Counted from the first letter of the stretch, positions 1-8,461 are shown. The stretch: DNA of 49,617 nt from Candidatus Epulonipiscium fishelsonii (GCA_001983455.1 LJDB01000089.1:1-49617), one strand, 5' to 3'. The notes: generated by a model from the sequence alone, not told the origin. Translations and numbers: made by a program.

Positions 1-31
1 ACACTAAAATAAGTGGTGTTCCTGTTATCAT
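1..31 (-). CDS. 5' end of an unidentified gene running off the window
   Basis: On the minus strand an AGGGGGA ribosome site (41-47) precedes an ATG at 31, giving the first ten codons (MITGTPLILV) before the window ends. A second ATG at 40 lies directly against the ribosome site, so it is a poorer start. The hydrophobic beginning would suit a membrane protein, but the fragment is too short to identify. It follows aguR in the same direction, with about 150 bp between them. Confidence 0.3.
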   Translation of the reverse strand, partial: MITGTPLILV

Positions 32-182
32 AAATTTCATTCCCCCTAAATTTTAAAAATAAATTATAATAAATACATATATATATTACCATTATCTTTC
101 CAAGAAGTCTATACATATTCTACTTAAAATTAATTAACATAAGATAAATTTCATTCAAATTAGTTAACATAAGATAGCAAAC

Positions 183-1142
183 TCAAATTTCAAAGCCATC
201 AAATTCTCTAAGTAATAGTATACGTTTTTGTACGCCTACTTTTTGATATATATTATGAACGTGTACTTTCACTGTTCCAACTGAGATAAACAGTTCTTTG
301 CTAATTTCTAAGTTAGTTTTTTCATCAACTAGAAGCTTCAAAATATCTTTTTCACGTTCTGTTAAACTGTATTTTAAACAAAAATCATTAATTTTTGTTG
401 CTTTAGTAGGGTGTATTTCTAAAATGTTCAACTCTGAAGTGGATGTGGTTGGCAAAGGTATTTCTTTTAAAATTAGCTCAGGAATTAAATATAAGTTAAC
501 GGATTTAACAATAAATACACACAAATAAAGGTATAAGAAATCTTGGCTAAAATTTCTGTTAAATATTTTTATCGATTGACTTGTAAAAGTATCAAAATTA
601 AAGATAACAAAACTATCTTCTATTATAATTGCCAATATAATTAAAATGCTGATTTTGCAAAAAACAATAAAGTCACTCACAAAATTTGATTGGTGTATAT
701 TTAAAATTACGATATAATAAGCCAACAGTGCAATTGTAAAAACATTTATAATTGAATAGTAAAGCCATGCTTGAAGTGCACCTTCAAATAAAACAGGCAT
801 TAAAGTTAGAATTATAGTCTGAACGGCCATAACTATATATAAGTTAGTTGATATTTTCTTTTCTATAATTAAGGCGCCTAAATATATATAGCAAAAATAT
901 TTTACTATAACTATAGTAGTTTTAAATGTTGGACTTAGCATAAATGCAGTGTCATGCTTTAGACTAAAATGCGGGAAATTTTCAGTCATTGAAATTATCA
1001 CATTGTCTAAAATAACAACAGAAAATAACGATACAATTATACATAGATAAGTCTTTTTAGTAAGCTGATAAGTAAATAGCAAATATCCTATAGCAACAGA
1101 ATAGCTTATCGTTAAAAATGTATTATAAAGCATTAATGCCAT
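183..1142 (-). CDS. aguR: Membrane-bound LuxR-family regulator of agmatine catabolism (AguR-like)
   Basis: The 319-residue protein has about 220 N-terminal residues made of successive hydrophobic segments (roughly 6-25, 33-50, 74-95, 102-120, 125-147, 157-178, 200-222). A cytoplasmic linker follows, then a LuxR-type helix-turn-helix at about 257-310 (LTEREKDILKLL, then SVGTVKVHVHNIY). This one-component architecture, a multispan sensor with a C-terminal LuxR domain, is that of AguR, which activates the agmatine deiminase operon in enterococci, streptococci and lactococci. The divergent aguB-aguDA-aguC genes support the assignment. The start is set by AAGGAG at 1152-1157, nine bases before ATG 1142. 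Its promoter and an unusual 5' hairpin are listed separately. Sensing of agmatine is inferred from the family, not from visible residues. Confidence 0.85.
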   Translation of the reverse strand: MALMLYNTFLTISYSVAIGYLLFTYQLTKKTYLCIIVSLFSVVILDNVIISMTENFPHFSLKHDTAFMLSPTFKTTIVIVKYFCYIYLGALIIEKKISTNLYIVMAVQTIILTLMPVLFEGALQAWLYYSIINVFTIALLAYYIVILNIHQSNFVSDFIVFCKISILIILAIIIEDSFVIFNFDTFTSQSIKIFNRNFSQDFLYLYLCVFIVKSVNLYLIPELILKEIPLPTTSTSELNILEIHPTKATKINDFCLKYSLTEREKDILKLLVDEKTNLEISKELFISVGTVKVHVHNIYQKVGVQKRILLLREFDGFEI

Positions 1143-1174
1143 ATGTCCTCACTCCTTAAAATTAAAATTTAACG

Positions 1175-1211
1175 AACAAAGGAGTTAAACTATTAGTTCA
1201 ACTCCTTTGTT
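1175..1211 (-). promoter_or_regulatory. 5'-leader hairpin of aguR that can also pair with its ribosome site
   Basis: A 12-bp perfect inverted repeat (AACAAAGGAGTT at 1175-1186, AACTCCTTTGTT at 1200-1211) extends to 16 pairs with one G-U and a five-base loop. It lies at the very 5' end of the predicted aguR transcript. The downstream arm contains ACTCCTT, the exact complement of the aguR ribosome site AAGGAGT at 1151-1157. The same arm can therefore pair either with the upstream arm or with the ribosome site. The likely +1 (about 1207) falls inside the first arm, so the real stem may be a few pairs shorter. Confidence 0.6.
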
Positions 1212-1213
1212 TT

Positions 1214-1242
1214 ATTATACTAGGAATAAAATGAGAATGCAA
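1214..1242 (-). promoter_or_regulatory. aguR promoter
   Basis: TTGCAT (1237-1242) and TATAAT (1214-1219) are separated by exactly 17 bp on the minus strand. This is a strong sigma-A type promoter reading into aguR. Confidence 0.75.
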
Positions 1243-1280
1243 GTATAACTTTAGATGTTTTTAGGTTAAATATAGTCAAA

Positions 1281-1330
1281 AGTTTATTCAAGTTTATATA
1301 AGTTTATGTTAATAATACTAAAAAGTTTAT
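1281..1330 (+). promoter_or_regulatory. Phased AGTTTAT repeats, candidate AguR operator
   Basis: The heptamer AGTTTAT starts at 1281, 1291 and 1301, a 10-bp step (about one helical turn), and again at 1324. All copies lie between the aguR promoter and the aguB gene. Helically phased direct repeats upstream of an activator-dependent gene are what a dimeric or oligomeric LuxR-type activator would bind. The assignment to AguR is inferred from position only. Confidence 0.45.
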
Positions 1331-1434
1331 ATAAAGGATTAGATAATACATATATATACATATATAAATATAACTTAATTTATATCCAATGGCTAATACT
1401 AAACTTTATATGAACATGATAAATTAAATATTAG

Positions 1435-1468
1435 CAAACTAGTAGATTACCCAGCTGGTTTGTATTAT
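1435..1468 (+). promoter_or_regulatory. aguB promoter region with inverted repeat replacing the -35
   Basis: TATTAT at 1463-1468 is a reasonable -10 box just upstream of aguB. The expected -35 position (about 1440-1445) has no consensus hexamer. Instead an inverted repeat CAAACTAG (1435-1442) and CTGGTTTG (1455-1462), 7 of 8 matching with a 12-bp spacer, abuts the -10. A weak -35 fits a promoter that needs an activator; the inverted repeat may be a further protein site. Confidence 0.4.
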
Positions 1469-1491
1469 AAAAATACTAGGAGGAATTTATA

Positions 1492-2508
1492 ATGGCAAGA
1501 AATTTTATTGATACAAATGATTTTACAAAAGAGGAATTAATGGATATTATTAATCTTTCTTTAAAGTTAAAAAAATGTATTAAGAATGGATATTATCCAC
1601 AACTATTAAAAAATAAAAATCTTGGAATGATTTTTCAACAATCCTCAACTAGAACAAGGGTTTCTTTTGAAACTGCTATGACACAACTTGGTGGTCATGC
1701 ACAATATCTTGCTCCAGGACAAATTCAACTTGGTGGTCATGAAACAATTGAGGATACAAGTCGTGTTCTTTCAAGATTAGTTGATATAATTATGGCACGT
1801 GTTGAAAGACATAAAAGTGTAGTAGATTTAGCAAATAATTCTACAGTTCCAGTATTAAATGGAATGAGCGATTATAATCACCCAACTCAGGAAATGGGAG
1901 ATTTATGCACTATGATTGAGCATTTACCAGCTGGTAAAAAAATTGAAGATTGTAAAGTAGTTTTTGTTGGGGATGCAACTCAAGTTTGTGCTTCTTTAAT
2001 GTTTATTGCGACTAAAATAGGAATGGATTTTGTTCAATTTGGACCAAAAGGTTTCCAGCTAAGAGAAAATCACATCAAAATAGGAGAAGCAAACTGCAAA
2101 GTTTCAGGCGGTACTCTTAAAATTACAGAAGATTTAGATGAAGCATTAAAAGATGCAGATTTTGTTTATACAGACGTTTGGTATGGACTATACGAAGCAG
2201 AGCTTTCTGAAGAAGAAAGAATGAAAGTATTTTATCCAAAATATCAAGTGACTGCTGAAATGATGAAAAAAGCAGCTCCACATGCTAAATTTATGCACTG
2301 TCTTCCAGCAACAAGAGGAGAAGAGGTAACTGATGAAGTTATGGATGCATCTTACTCAGTAATTTTAGACGAAGCTGAAAACAGATTAACAGCTATGAGA
2401 GGTCTTTTAGTATACTTTATGAAATTAGCAGAAAAACCAATTGATAAAAAAGCTCAAGAAGAAGCAAAAACTGATTTGGATGAATTTCTTAAAGATTTAA
2501 AATTTTAG
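1492..2508 (+). CDS. aguB: Putrescine carbamoyltransferase
   Basis: This enzyme carries out phosphorolysis of N-carbamoylputrescine to putrescine and carbamoyl phosphate, the second step of the agmatine deiminase pathway. The 338-residue protein has the carbamoyl-phosphate motif STRTR at about 52-56, the HPTQ motif in its central part and HCLPA in its C-terminal half, as in ornithine carbamoyltransferases. The [13 protein letters not shown] stretch and helical C-terminal tail are typical of putrescine rather than ornithine enzymes. An AGGAGG site at 1478-1483 sets the start. It is followed by the antiporter/deiminase fusion and carbamate kinase, which settles the substrate. The symbol ptcA is also used for this family. 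Confidence 0.93.
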   Translation: MARNFIDTNDFTKEELMDIINLSLKLKKCIKNGYYPQLLKNKNLGMIFQQSSTRTRVSFETAMTQLGGHAQYLAPGQIQLGGHETIEDTSRVLSRLVDIIMARVERHKSVVDLANNSTVPVLNGMSDYNHPTQEMGDLCTMIEHLPAGKKIEDCKVVFVGDATQVCASLMFIATKIGMDFVQFGPKGFQLRENHIKIGEANCKVSGGTLKITEDLDEALKDADFVYTDVWYGLYEAELSEEERMKVFYPKYQVTAEMMKKAAPHAKFMHCLPATRGEEVTDEVMDASYSVILDEAENRLTAMRGLLVYFMKLAEKPIDKKAQEEAKTDLDEFLKDLKF

Positions 2509-2520
2509 ATTTTTAAGAGG

Positions 2521-2640
2521 CTAAGTTTTTTCAGGCTACGTGTAATATATAGTAATAGTATTTTGAAATAGTGGTGCAGAAGCGAAGCTCCTAACTCTCT
2601 TTCAACTTATAAGTACGTTTACTATAAAATGTTACACTTA
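2521..2640 (+). ncRNA. Candidate structured RNA between aguB and aguD-aguA
   Basis: The 150-bp gap between aguB and the fusion gene can close on itself. CTAAG (2521-2525) pairs with CTTAG (2636-2640), GTGTAA (2540-2545) with TTACAC (2632-2637, partly sharing bases with the previous pair), and TATAGTAA (2548-2555) with TTACTATA (2619-2626). Inside is a small AGC-GAA-GCT hairpin near 2581. It ends just before the AGGGGG ribosome site at 2651-2656. It may control translation or mRNA processing of aguDA. No known riboswitch class is recognised. Confidence 0.35.
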
Positions 2641-2666
2641 GTCGTTATAGAGGGGGACTAGTGTAT

Positions 2667-5120
2667 ATGGAAGACAAAAAATTTAAATTATCTAGTGTAA
2701 TATTAGCTGTAATATGCGTTGTTTTTGTTGCAGAGGCTGCGGCACCTGTTGCAGCCATTGGAAATTCACAGTATTTTTGGTGGATTTTTCTAATAATTGC
2801 ATTTTTATTGCCTTATGGATTAATATCATCTGAACTTGGAACAACTTATGATGGTGAAGGTGGATTGTACGATTGGGTAAAACAGGCATTTGGATCAAAG
2901 TGGGGAGCACGTGCAGCGTGGTATTATTGGATTAACTTTCCGTTATGGATGGCAGCTTTAGCAGTAGTCTTTCCAGAGATGATAGGATTTATATTTGGAT
3001 TTGAACCAAACTTGATGATAACTTTATTGATAGAATTAACATTTGTTTGGTGTATAGTACTGATTAGTTTTTTTCCTGTAAGTGATAGTGTATGGATTTT
3101 AAATGGTGCAGCAGCTATCAAGATTTTTCTAGCACTTTCAGTTGGGGTACTTGGAATTTATGGAGCTATGAAACATGGTGTGGCAAATGAATATACATTA
3201 GAGTCTTTGCTACCATCATTTGATATAAATAGTTTGTCATTTATTTCTGTTATTTTATTCAATTTCTTGGGATTTGAAGTTGTTTGTACATTTGCAGATG
3301 ACATGGAAGATCCTAAAAAACAAATTCCACAAGCAATCATAATCGGTGGAATTGTAATTGCAGCAATTTATATTTTCTCTGCATTTGGTATTGGTGTTGC
3401 AATTCCAACAGAAGAGATTAGCACAAGCAGTGGTATGATTGATAGCTTACAAATCTTGACAGGTCAAACAGATAGTTTGTTTATTAAATTTATGGCAATT
3501 TTATTTTTACTAACTTTAGTTGGCAATATGGTAAGCTGGTCACTAGGTGTAAACAATACAGCGGCATATGCAGCTAAAAGAGGAGATATGCCTAAAGTAT
3601 TTGGAAGAACTAGTAAAACAAATAACATGCCAATGGGTTCATCAATCATTAACGGGATTGTTGCATCTGTAGTTTTAATAATTGCACCATTTATACCAAA
3701 TGAAGATTTATTTTGGAGCTTCTTTGCACTAAATGTAGTTACTTTCTTAATGGCATATATTCCAGTATTTCCTGCTTTATTAAAATTACGTGAGATTGAC
3801 GGAGATAGAGAAAGACCTTTTAAAGTTGAGGGCAAACCATGGTTTCTAAAAATATTAGCATATACACCAATGGTAATAATAATAATTGCATTGGTATTTT
3901 TGGTAGTCCCACTAGACTTTAGTGCAGAAACTTTATCAGCGACATTACCAATTACAATTGGAGCAATCTTGGCTACTCTAGTTGGTGAGCTACTTATTAA
4001 AATGAGAAAAGAGGAGATCAAATTTATGAGAACTTATGAAACAACTCCAAAACAAGATGGGTTCAGAATGCCTGGTGAATTTGAACGTCATGATGCTTGT
4101 TGGATGATTTGGCCTGAAAGAACTGACAATTGGAGATTGGGAGCAAAACCTGCTCAAAAAGTATTTGCAGAAGTTGCTTCAGTAATTGGAAAATATGAGC
4201 CTATGACAGTTTGCGTAAGTAATGCTCAATATGATAATGCAAGACAAATGTTACCTGAATATGTACGTGTTGTTGAAATGTCAAACGATGATTCTTGGAT
4301 ACGTGATTGCGGAGCAACTTTTGTGGTCAATGGTAAAGAAGTAAGAGGAGTAGATTGGGGCTTTAATGCATGGGGCGGCCTGGTTGATGGATTGTATTTC
4401 CCATGGGATAAAGATGACCATATAGCTCGTAAAATGTGTGATATGGAAAGACTTGGCAGATATAGAATTGGCGAATTTATTCTTGAAGGTGGCTCAATTC
4501 ATGTTGATGGAGAAGGAACATTAATTGTAACTGAAGAATGTCTTTTAAGCGAAGGCAGAAATCCACACATGACTAAAGAAGAAATTGAAGATACTTTAAA
4601 AGAATATTTAAATGTTGAAAAAATTATTTGGTTACCACTTGGTATATATAATGACGAAACAAATGGTCATGTTGATAACATTATGCACTATGTTGCTCCA
4701 GGAAAAGTTGTTCTTGCTTGGACAGAAGATAAAGAAGATCCTCAATATGAAATCTGTCAAACTGCTTATAACATCTTATCAACAGAACAAGATGCAAAAG
4801 GTAGAAATTTTGAAATAGTTAAACTTATGTTACCAGCTAATATTCTAATCACTAAAGAAGAAAGCGAAGGAGTAGACGCAGTTGATGGAACTCTTCCACG
4901 TAATGAAGGCGACAGACTTGCTGCTTCATATGCAAACTTCTATATAGGAAATGGGTTTGTGGCACTTCCGATATTTGGAGATCCAAATGATGAATTAGCA
5001 GTTACAACACTTCAAGAAGTGTTCCCTGAAAGAAAAATTGAAACAATTTATGCACGTGAAATTTTGCTTGGTGGCGGAAATATTCATTGTATTACTCAAC
5101 AACAACCATCAGCAAAATAA
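2667..5120 (+). CDS. aguD-aguA: Fused agmatine/putrescine antiporter and agmatine deiminase
   Basis: One ORF joins two enzymes normally encoded separately. Residues 1 to about 450 form an APC-superfamily amino acid/amine permease with about 12 membrane segments ([14 protein letters not shown] near 65, a [17 protein letters not shown] segment near 200). Residues 454-817 are a complete agmatine deiminase of normal length: [14 protein letters not shown] at its start, [25 protein letters not shown], and the nucleophile Cys808 in [11 protein letters not shown]. The linker is only a few residues. The reading frame is open across the junction, where GAGGAG (4011-4016) still precedes an in-frame ATG at 4026, so free deiminase may also be made. 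ATG 2667 is preferred to GTG 2661 because AGGGGG (2651-2656) is ten bases from it and only four from the GTG. Coupled agmatine uptake, deimination and putrescine export is the inferred role. Confidence 0.92.
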   Translation: MEDKKFKLSSVILAVICVVFVAEAAAPVAAIGNSQYFWWIFLIIAFLLPYGLISSELGTTYDGEGGLYDWVKQAFGSKWGARAAWYYWINFPLWMAALAVVFPEMIGFIFGFEPNLMITLLIELTFVWCIVLISFFPVSDSVWILNGAAAIKIFLALSVGVLGIYGAMKHGVANEYTLESLLPSFDINSLSFISVILFNFLGFEVVCTFADDMEDPKKQIPQAIIIGGIVIAAIYIFSAFGIGVAIPTEEISTSSGMIDSLQILTGQTDSLFIKFMAILFLLTLVGNMVSWSLGVNNTAAYAAKRGDMPKVFGRTSKTNNMPMGSSIINGIVASVVLIIAPFIPNEDLFWSFFALNVVTFLMAYIPVFPALLKLREIDGDRERPFKVEGKPWFLKILAYTPMVIIIIALVFLVVPLDFSAETLSATLPITIGAILATLVGELLIKMRKEEIKFMRTYETTPKQDGFRMPGEFERHDACWMIWPERTDNWRLGAKPAQKVFAEVASVIGKYEPMTVCVSNAQYDNARQMLPEYVRVVEMSNDDSWIRDCGATFVVNGKEVRGVDWGFNAWGGLVDGLYFPWDKDDHIARKMCDMERLGRYRIGEFILEGGSIHVDGEGTLIVTEECLLSEGRNPHMTKEEIEDTLKEYLNVEKIIWLPLGIYNDETNGHVDNIMHYVAPGKVVLAWTEDKEDPQYEICQTAYNILSTEQDAKGRNFEIVKLMLPANILITKEESEGVDAVDGTLPRNEGDRLAASYANFYIGNGFVALPIFGDPNDELAVTTLQEVFPERKIETIYAREILLGGGNIHCITQQQPSAK
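4011..4028 (+). promoter_or_regulatory. Internal ribosome site and start for free AguA
   Basis: GAGGAG at 4011-4016 is nine bases upstream of ATG 4026, which is exactly where stand-alone agmatine deiminases begin ([13 protein letters not shown]). It sits inside the fused ORF, in frame. It looks like the original aguA translation signal, kept after the aguD stop codon was lost. Confidence 0.55.
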
Positions 5121-5133
5121 ATTATAAATATGG

Positions 5134-5156
5134 AAGGTAGGGCAAAGCTCTATCTT
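5134..5156 (+). terminator. Weak hairpin between aguDA and aguC
   Basis: AAGGTAGGGC and GCTCTATCTT form ten pairs (two G-U) around an AAA loop, followed by CTTTGCTTTT. This is probably a partial terminator or processing hairpin that tunes aguC expression. It is too weak to call a full terminator. Confidence 0.4.
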
Positions 5157-5199
5157 CTTTGCTTTTACAATATAAAAATATAAAACGGAGGCTTTAAAA

Positions 5200-6135
5200 A
5201 TGGCAAAAATAGTTATAGCATTGGGTGGAAATGCACTGGGGAATACTCCAAAAGAACAACAAGATATGATTAAAAAAGGTGTTCCTTCAATTGTTGGGCT
5301 GATTAAACAAGGACATGAGGTTGTTATAAGTCATGGCAATGGCCCTCAAGTGGGTATGATACAATTAGCATTTGACACAGCCAATGAAATAAATAATAAA
5401 GTTGCAAAATTTGAACTTCCTGAATGTACAGCGATGAGCCAAGGATACATTGGATATCATTTACAAAAAGGACTAAAAAAAGAATTGACAAAACAAGGCT
5501 TAAAGCTAAATGTAGTTGGAGTAATTACTCAAATTGAAGTAGATAAAAATGATGACGCATTTAAAAATCCTACAAAACCTATTGGTTCTTTTTATTCAAA
5601 AGAAAACGCTGATAAACTAGTGCAAGAAAATCCATCTTTAATTTTTAAAGAAGATGCAGGAAGAGGATATCGCCAAATGGTTGCATCTCCAAGACCAATA
5701 AATATTGTGGAAAAAGAGGCTATTGTTGAATTAGTAGACAATAAATTTGTTGTTGTAGCTTGTGGAGGCGGCGGAATTCCAGTAGTTAAAAATCAAAATG
5801 GTGACTATGAAGGCATCCCTGCAGTTATCGACAAAGACTTTGCATCAGCTAAACTTGCTGAATTAATCGATGCAGATTATTTGTTTATTTTAACAGCAGT
5901 TGACCGTGTAGCAATTAACTTTGGAAAAGAAAACGAAGAATTACTAGAAAATATCACTGTGGATGAAGCAAGTAAATACGCTAAAGAAGGCCATTTTGCT
6001 CCTGGAAGCATGTTGCCAAAAGTTCAAGCAGCTATGCAATTTGTGCAAAGCAAAGCAGAACGACGTGCAGTTATTGCTTCATTAGAAAAAGCACCACTTG
6101 CAATGGAAGGCAAAAGTGGCACAACAATTCAATAA
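5200..6135 (+). CDS. aguC: Carbamate kinase
   Basis: This enzyme transfers phosphate from carbamoyl phosphate to ADP, giving ATP, CO2 and ammonia, the energy-yielding last step of agmatine breakdown. The 311-residue length is normal for the family. Visible motifs are IALGGNALG at the N-terminus, SHGNGPQVG (about 44-52), the central MSQGYIGYHLQ, VVACGGGGIPV and the C-terminal FAPGSMLPKV and GKSGTTI. A CGGAGG site precedes the ATG. It is the last gene of the aguB-aguDA-aguC set, which distinguishes it from the arginine-pathway arcC paralogue. A strong terminator follows. Confidence 0.94.
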   Translation: MAKIVIALGGNALGNTPKEQQDMIKKGVPSIVGLIKQGHEVVISHGNGPQVGMIQLAFDTANEINNKVAKFELPECTAMSQGYIGYHLQKGLKKELTKQGLKLNVVGVITQIEVDKNDDAFKNPTKPIGSFYSKENADKLVQENPSLIFKEDAGRGYRQMVASPRPINIVEKEAIVELVDNKFVVVACGGGGIPVVKNQNGDYEGIPAVIDKDFASAKLAELIDADYLFILTAVDRVAINFGKENEELLENITVDEASKYAKEGHFAPGSMLPKVQAAMQFVQSKAERRAVIASLEKAPLAMEGKSGTTIQ

Positions 6136-6159
6136 AATTATTATCTCTTATTATTCAAG

Positions 6160-6194
6160 ACAAGGATGGAGAGTCAAAGATTTTCCATCCTTGT
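6160..6194. terminator. Bidirectional terminator between aguC and the acetyltransferase gene
   Basis: ACAAGGATGGA (6160-6170) pairs perfectly with TCCATCCTTGT (6184-6194). The hairpin lies between the convergent stops of aguC and the acetyltransferase gene. Confidence 0.75.
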
Positions 6195-6204
6195 TCGTTA
6201 TATG

Positions 6205-6654
6205 TTATTTTTCGTATTCAAACATATCATAGTGACATTTATTCATTCCTAATTTTGTGTATACTTGTTGTGCAATATCATTCTCTTTCTCAGCATATAA
6301 TCTAATTCCTACAATATTATCATTCTTGTCACAAATTGATTTGACTTGATTATAAAGCCTAGTGAACACTCCTTGCTGTCTATAATTCTTGTCTACATAA
6401 ACACTTTGTATCCACAAAAATAATCCATTTCTCCAATCGCTCCATTCAAAAGTATACATAACTTGACCAACAACCTTATTTTCTTTTTCAGCAACATGAT
6501 ATATTCCATATTGTTCATTTTCTAAAAGGTATTTTACTCCTCTAGTTAATACTTTCTTATCTAATTCCTTATCTTCTGTTTCTTGTGCCAAAAGTGAATT
6601 AAAATTTACAATGTATTCTAAATCATCTATTGTTGCTTCTCTAATGTTAATCAT
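6205..6654 (-). CDS. GNAT-family N-acetyltransferase
   Basis: The 149-residue protein has the GNAT layout. It opens INIREATIDDLEYIVNFN, has a central beta strand (VVGQVMYTFEW), then the acetyl-CoA loop YVDKNYRQQGVFTRLY (the R/Q-x-x-G-x-G/A type motif A), and a C-terminal GIRLYAEKENDIAQQVYTKLGM segment. The acyl acceptor cannot be told from sequence. GGGGT lies upstream of the ATG at 6654. It is a single gene, convergent with aguC; no operon partner is evident. Confidence 0.8.
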   Translation of the reverse strand: MINIREATIDDLEYIVNFNSLLAQETEDKELDKKVLTRGVKYLLENEQYGIYHVAEKENKVVGQVMYTFEWSDWRNGLFLWIQSVYVDKNYRQQGVFTRLYNQVKSICDKNDNIVGIRLYAEKENDIAQQVYTKLGMNKCHYDMFEYEK

Positions 6655-6722
6655 AGATTTACCCCATTTTTTAATTAGTTGATAAAAAACCTATTCTTGT
6701 TGCAATTTATCACTTTTAAATT

Positions 6723-6982
6723 TTACACCCTTCTTAATCTTTCTACAATAGATTGTTTGCTAAATATTCTATATAGCCCTAGAGGTGTTGCATTCCTCCA
6801 ACTTGGCGAAAATTTGATTGTTCATATGAATGAATAAGAATTGAGCCAATAGTAAAAACAGCTGTAAAAAGCAAAGTTGTTAATGCGATGGCTATAATTG
6901 CTACGATATTTCTTGTTTTATTTGCTTTAAAACTGTTTTTAGCTAGTTCGTTTATACATTTTCTATTATTAACATTATACAT
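6723..6982 (-). pseudogene. Remnant of an FtsX-type ABC permease (internal deletion)
   Basis: Two ends of an ABC permease are directly joined. The N-terminal 67 residues (ATG 6982, overlapping the ATPase stop) contain a first membrane segment NIVAIIAIALTTLLFTAVF and the SYEQSNFRQVGG stretch seen at the start of this permease family. Translation stops at 6779-6781. The very next bases encode, in another frame, YRIFSKQSIVERLRRV and a stop at 6723, which resembles the usual C-terminal end of the same family. The several hundred residues normally between them are missing, so the gene is dead. It belongs with the damaged ATPase gene upstream. Confidence 0.7.
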
Positions 6983-7652
6983 TTTTATCACCCACAATCT
7001 GACCATCTTCAATGTGAATAACTCTGTTTGCAAGTTGTGCAACTTCTTCATTGTGAGTAATCATAACCATAGTTTGCTGAAATTTTTCAATTGTTGTCTT
7101 CAGTAATGCTAATACATCTTGTGTTGTTTTGCTGTCCAAATTCCCAGGTGGCTCATCAGCCAAAATAATTGTTGGTTTTGAATCTAATGCTCTAGCTATT
7201 GCAACCCTTTGTTGTTGTCCACCTTAAAGATTATTTGGTAAATTGTTAAGTTTCTTTTCAAGTCCCAACAGCTTTATAATACTATCAACGTATGCTTTAT
7301 CAATTTGTCCTCCGTCCAGCTGTATTGGTAAAACTATATTTTCATATACGTTTATAATAGGAATTAGGTTGTAACTTTGAAATATAAAGCCTATTTTACG
7401 ACGACGAAATATCGTTAATTCTTCGTCTTTTAATGTAGATATATTTTTGCCATCAATTATTACCTCTCCATCTGTAGGACGATCCAATCCTCCTAACATA
7501 TGAAGTAACGTAGATTTGCCACTCCCTGATGTTCCAACAATAGATACAAATTCTCCTTTTGCCACTGTAAAATTTACTCCTGCTAGTGCATTAATTGCTG
7601 TTTCTTCTTTTCCATAAACTTTTCTCAAGTTTTTTGTTTCTAATACATTCAT
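6975..7652 (-). pseudogene. MacB/LolD-type ABC ATPase interrupted by a nonsense codon
   Basis: From ATG 7652 (AGGGGGAA upstream) the frame encodes an ATPase of the exporter family with Walker A GTSGSGKST and a Q-loop FQSYNLIP. At 7224-7226 a TAA replaces the serine of the ABC signature (NNL-stop-GGQQQRVAIARAL). The same frame then continues intact through ADEPPGNLD (usual DEPTGNLD) and THNEEVA to a stop at 6975. A single point mutation therefore removes the nucleotide-binding signature and the last third. The adjacent permease is deleted internally, so the whole transporter is a pseudogene pair. Confidence 0.85.
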
Positions 7653-7760
7653 AGTATTCCCCCTATAATATTTACAACCTCTCTGCATTAGAGGTTTCGT
7701 ATATACAATCATTATAAATTTGTAGCTATAAACAAATTATAACACTATTATAATTTATAA

Positions 7761-7779
7761 ATCTTTCAATAATCTTTCA
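7761..7779 (-). promoter_or_regulatory. Direct repeat upstream of the dead ABC genes
   Basis: ATCTTTCA occurs at 7761 and again at 7772, an 11-bp step as in OmpR-type response-regulator sites. It lies about 110 bp upstream of the decayed transporter start. Its reverse complement (TGAAAGAT) resembles the TTAAGAT repeats found 80 bp further on. Binding is inferred. Confidence 0.3.
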
Positions 7780-7842
7780 AAACTATAACCAATTATTACA
7801 GTTTTAAAAGATTTACCTGTATTTCACTAGAAAAAATAAATA

Positions 7843-7897
7843 TTAAGAAAAATTTAAGATTTATAGTATGAAAATATTAAGATCTGTTTCTTATAAT
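7843..7897 (+). promoter_or_regulatory. Promoter of the DedA operon with OmpR-like TTAAGA repeats
   Basis: A consensus -10 TATAAT is at 7892-7897 with no good -35. TTAAGA starts at 7843, 7854 (11 bp on) and 7877 (23 bp on, about two turns), the last just downstream of where the -35 would sit (about 7869-7874). This arrangement suits activation by an OmpR-family regulator, and such a regulator is encoded in the operon itself. Confidence 0.5.
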
Positions 7898-7943
7898 ACA
7901 TATATAGCAAAAAAACAAATTTATAAGAAGGAGCACAATTAAC

Positions 7944-8447
7944 ATGGAATGGTTAAATACTTATTTATTAAGTTATGGATTTATAGCTTTATTTATAGTT
8001 GTATTGTTGGAATATATGAATTTGCCAGGATTTCCATCAGGGGTAATAATGCCACTAGGGGGTCTTTGGATTTATAATAACAATCTAAGCTTTACACAAG
8101 GACTATTAGTTACAGTTGCAGCAGGACTTGTAGGTAGCTGGATTTTATATTTTATTGGTAGAATAGGTGGAGATTTGTTGCTTAAAAAATATCTAAAAAA
8201 ATTTCCGAAACAACAAAATACCATTACAAAAAGTATACAAACATTAAAAAAACATGGAAATTGGGCAATATTTACAAGCAAGTTATTGCCCGTTACCAGA
8301 ACACTTATGCCAATACCAGCAGGTGCAATAAAGTTAGATTTTATTAATTATACTATATACTCAACATTAGGAATTCTAGTTTGGAACTATGGATTTATGT
8401 CAATAGGGTATTATTTTGGAGATATAGCTTTATCTATTGTGAATTAA
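7944..8447 (+). CDS. DedA-family membrane protein
   Basis: The 167-residue protein has four to five hydrophobic segments and the DedA/SNARE-associated hallmarks: a re-entrant stretch near PSGVIMPLGG (about 32-41), GSWILYFIGRIGG, and the conserved FTSKLLPVTRTLMPIPAGA (about 111-129) with the functionally important arginine. Family members include flippases that recycle undecaprenyl phosphate or phosphatidylethanolamine in the cytoplasmic membrane. AAGGAG lies upstream of ATG 7944. It is the first gene of a five-gene operon with a glycolipid-type glycosyltransferase and an acyltransferase, which supports a lipid-handling role. Confidence 0.85.
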   Translation: MEWLNTYLLSYGFIALFIVVLLEYMNLPGFPSGVIMPLGGLWIYNNNLSFTQGLLVTVAAGLVGSWILYFIGRIGGDLLLKKYLKKFPKQQNTITKSIQTLKKHGNWAIFTSKLLPVTRTLMPIPAGAIKLDFINYTIYSTLGILVWNYGFMSIGYYFGDIALSIVN

Positions 8448-8461
8448 AAGGAGAGATAACA

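Noticed and set aside
3464..4021. Minus-strand 185-codon ORF within aguD
   Set aside because: It is antisense to conserved membrane segments, with no motif or ribosome site.
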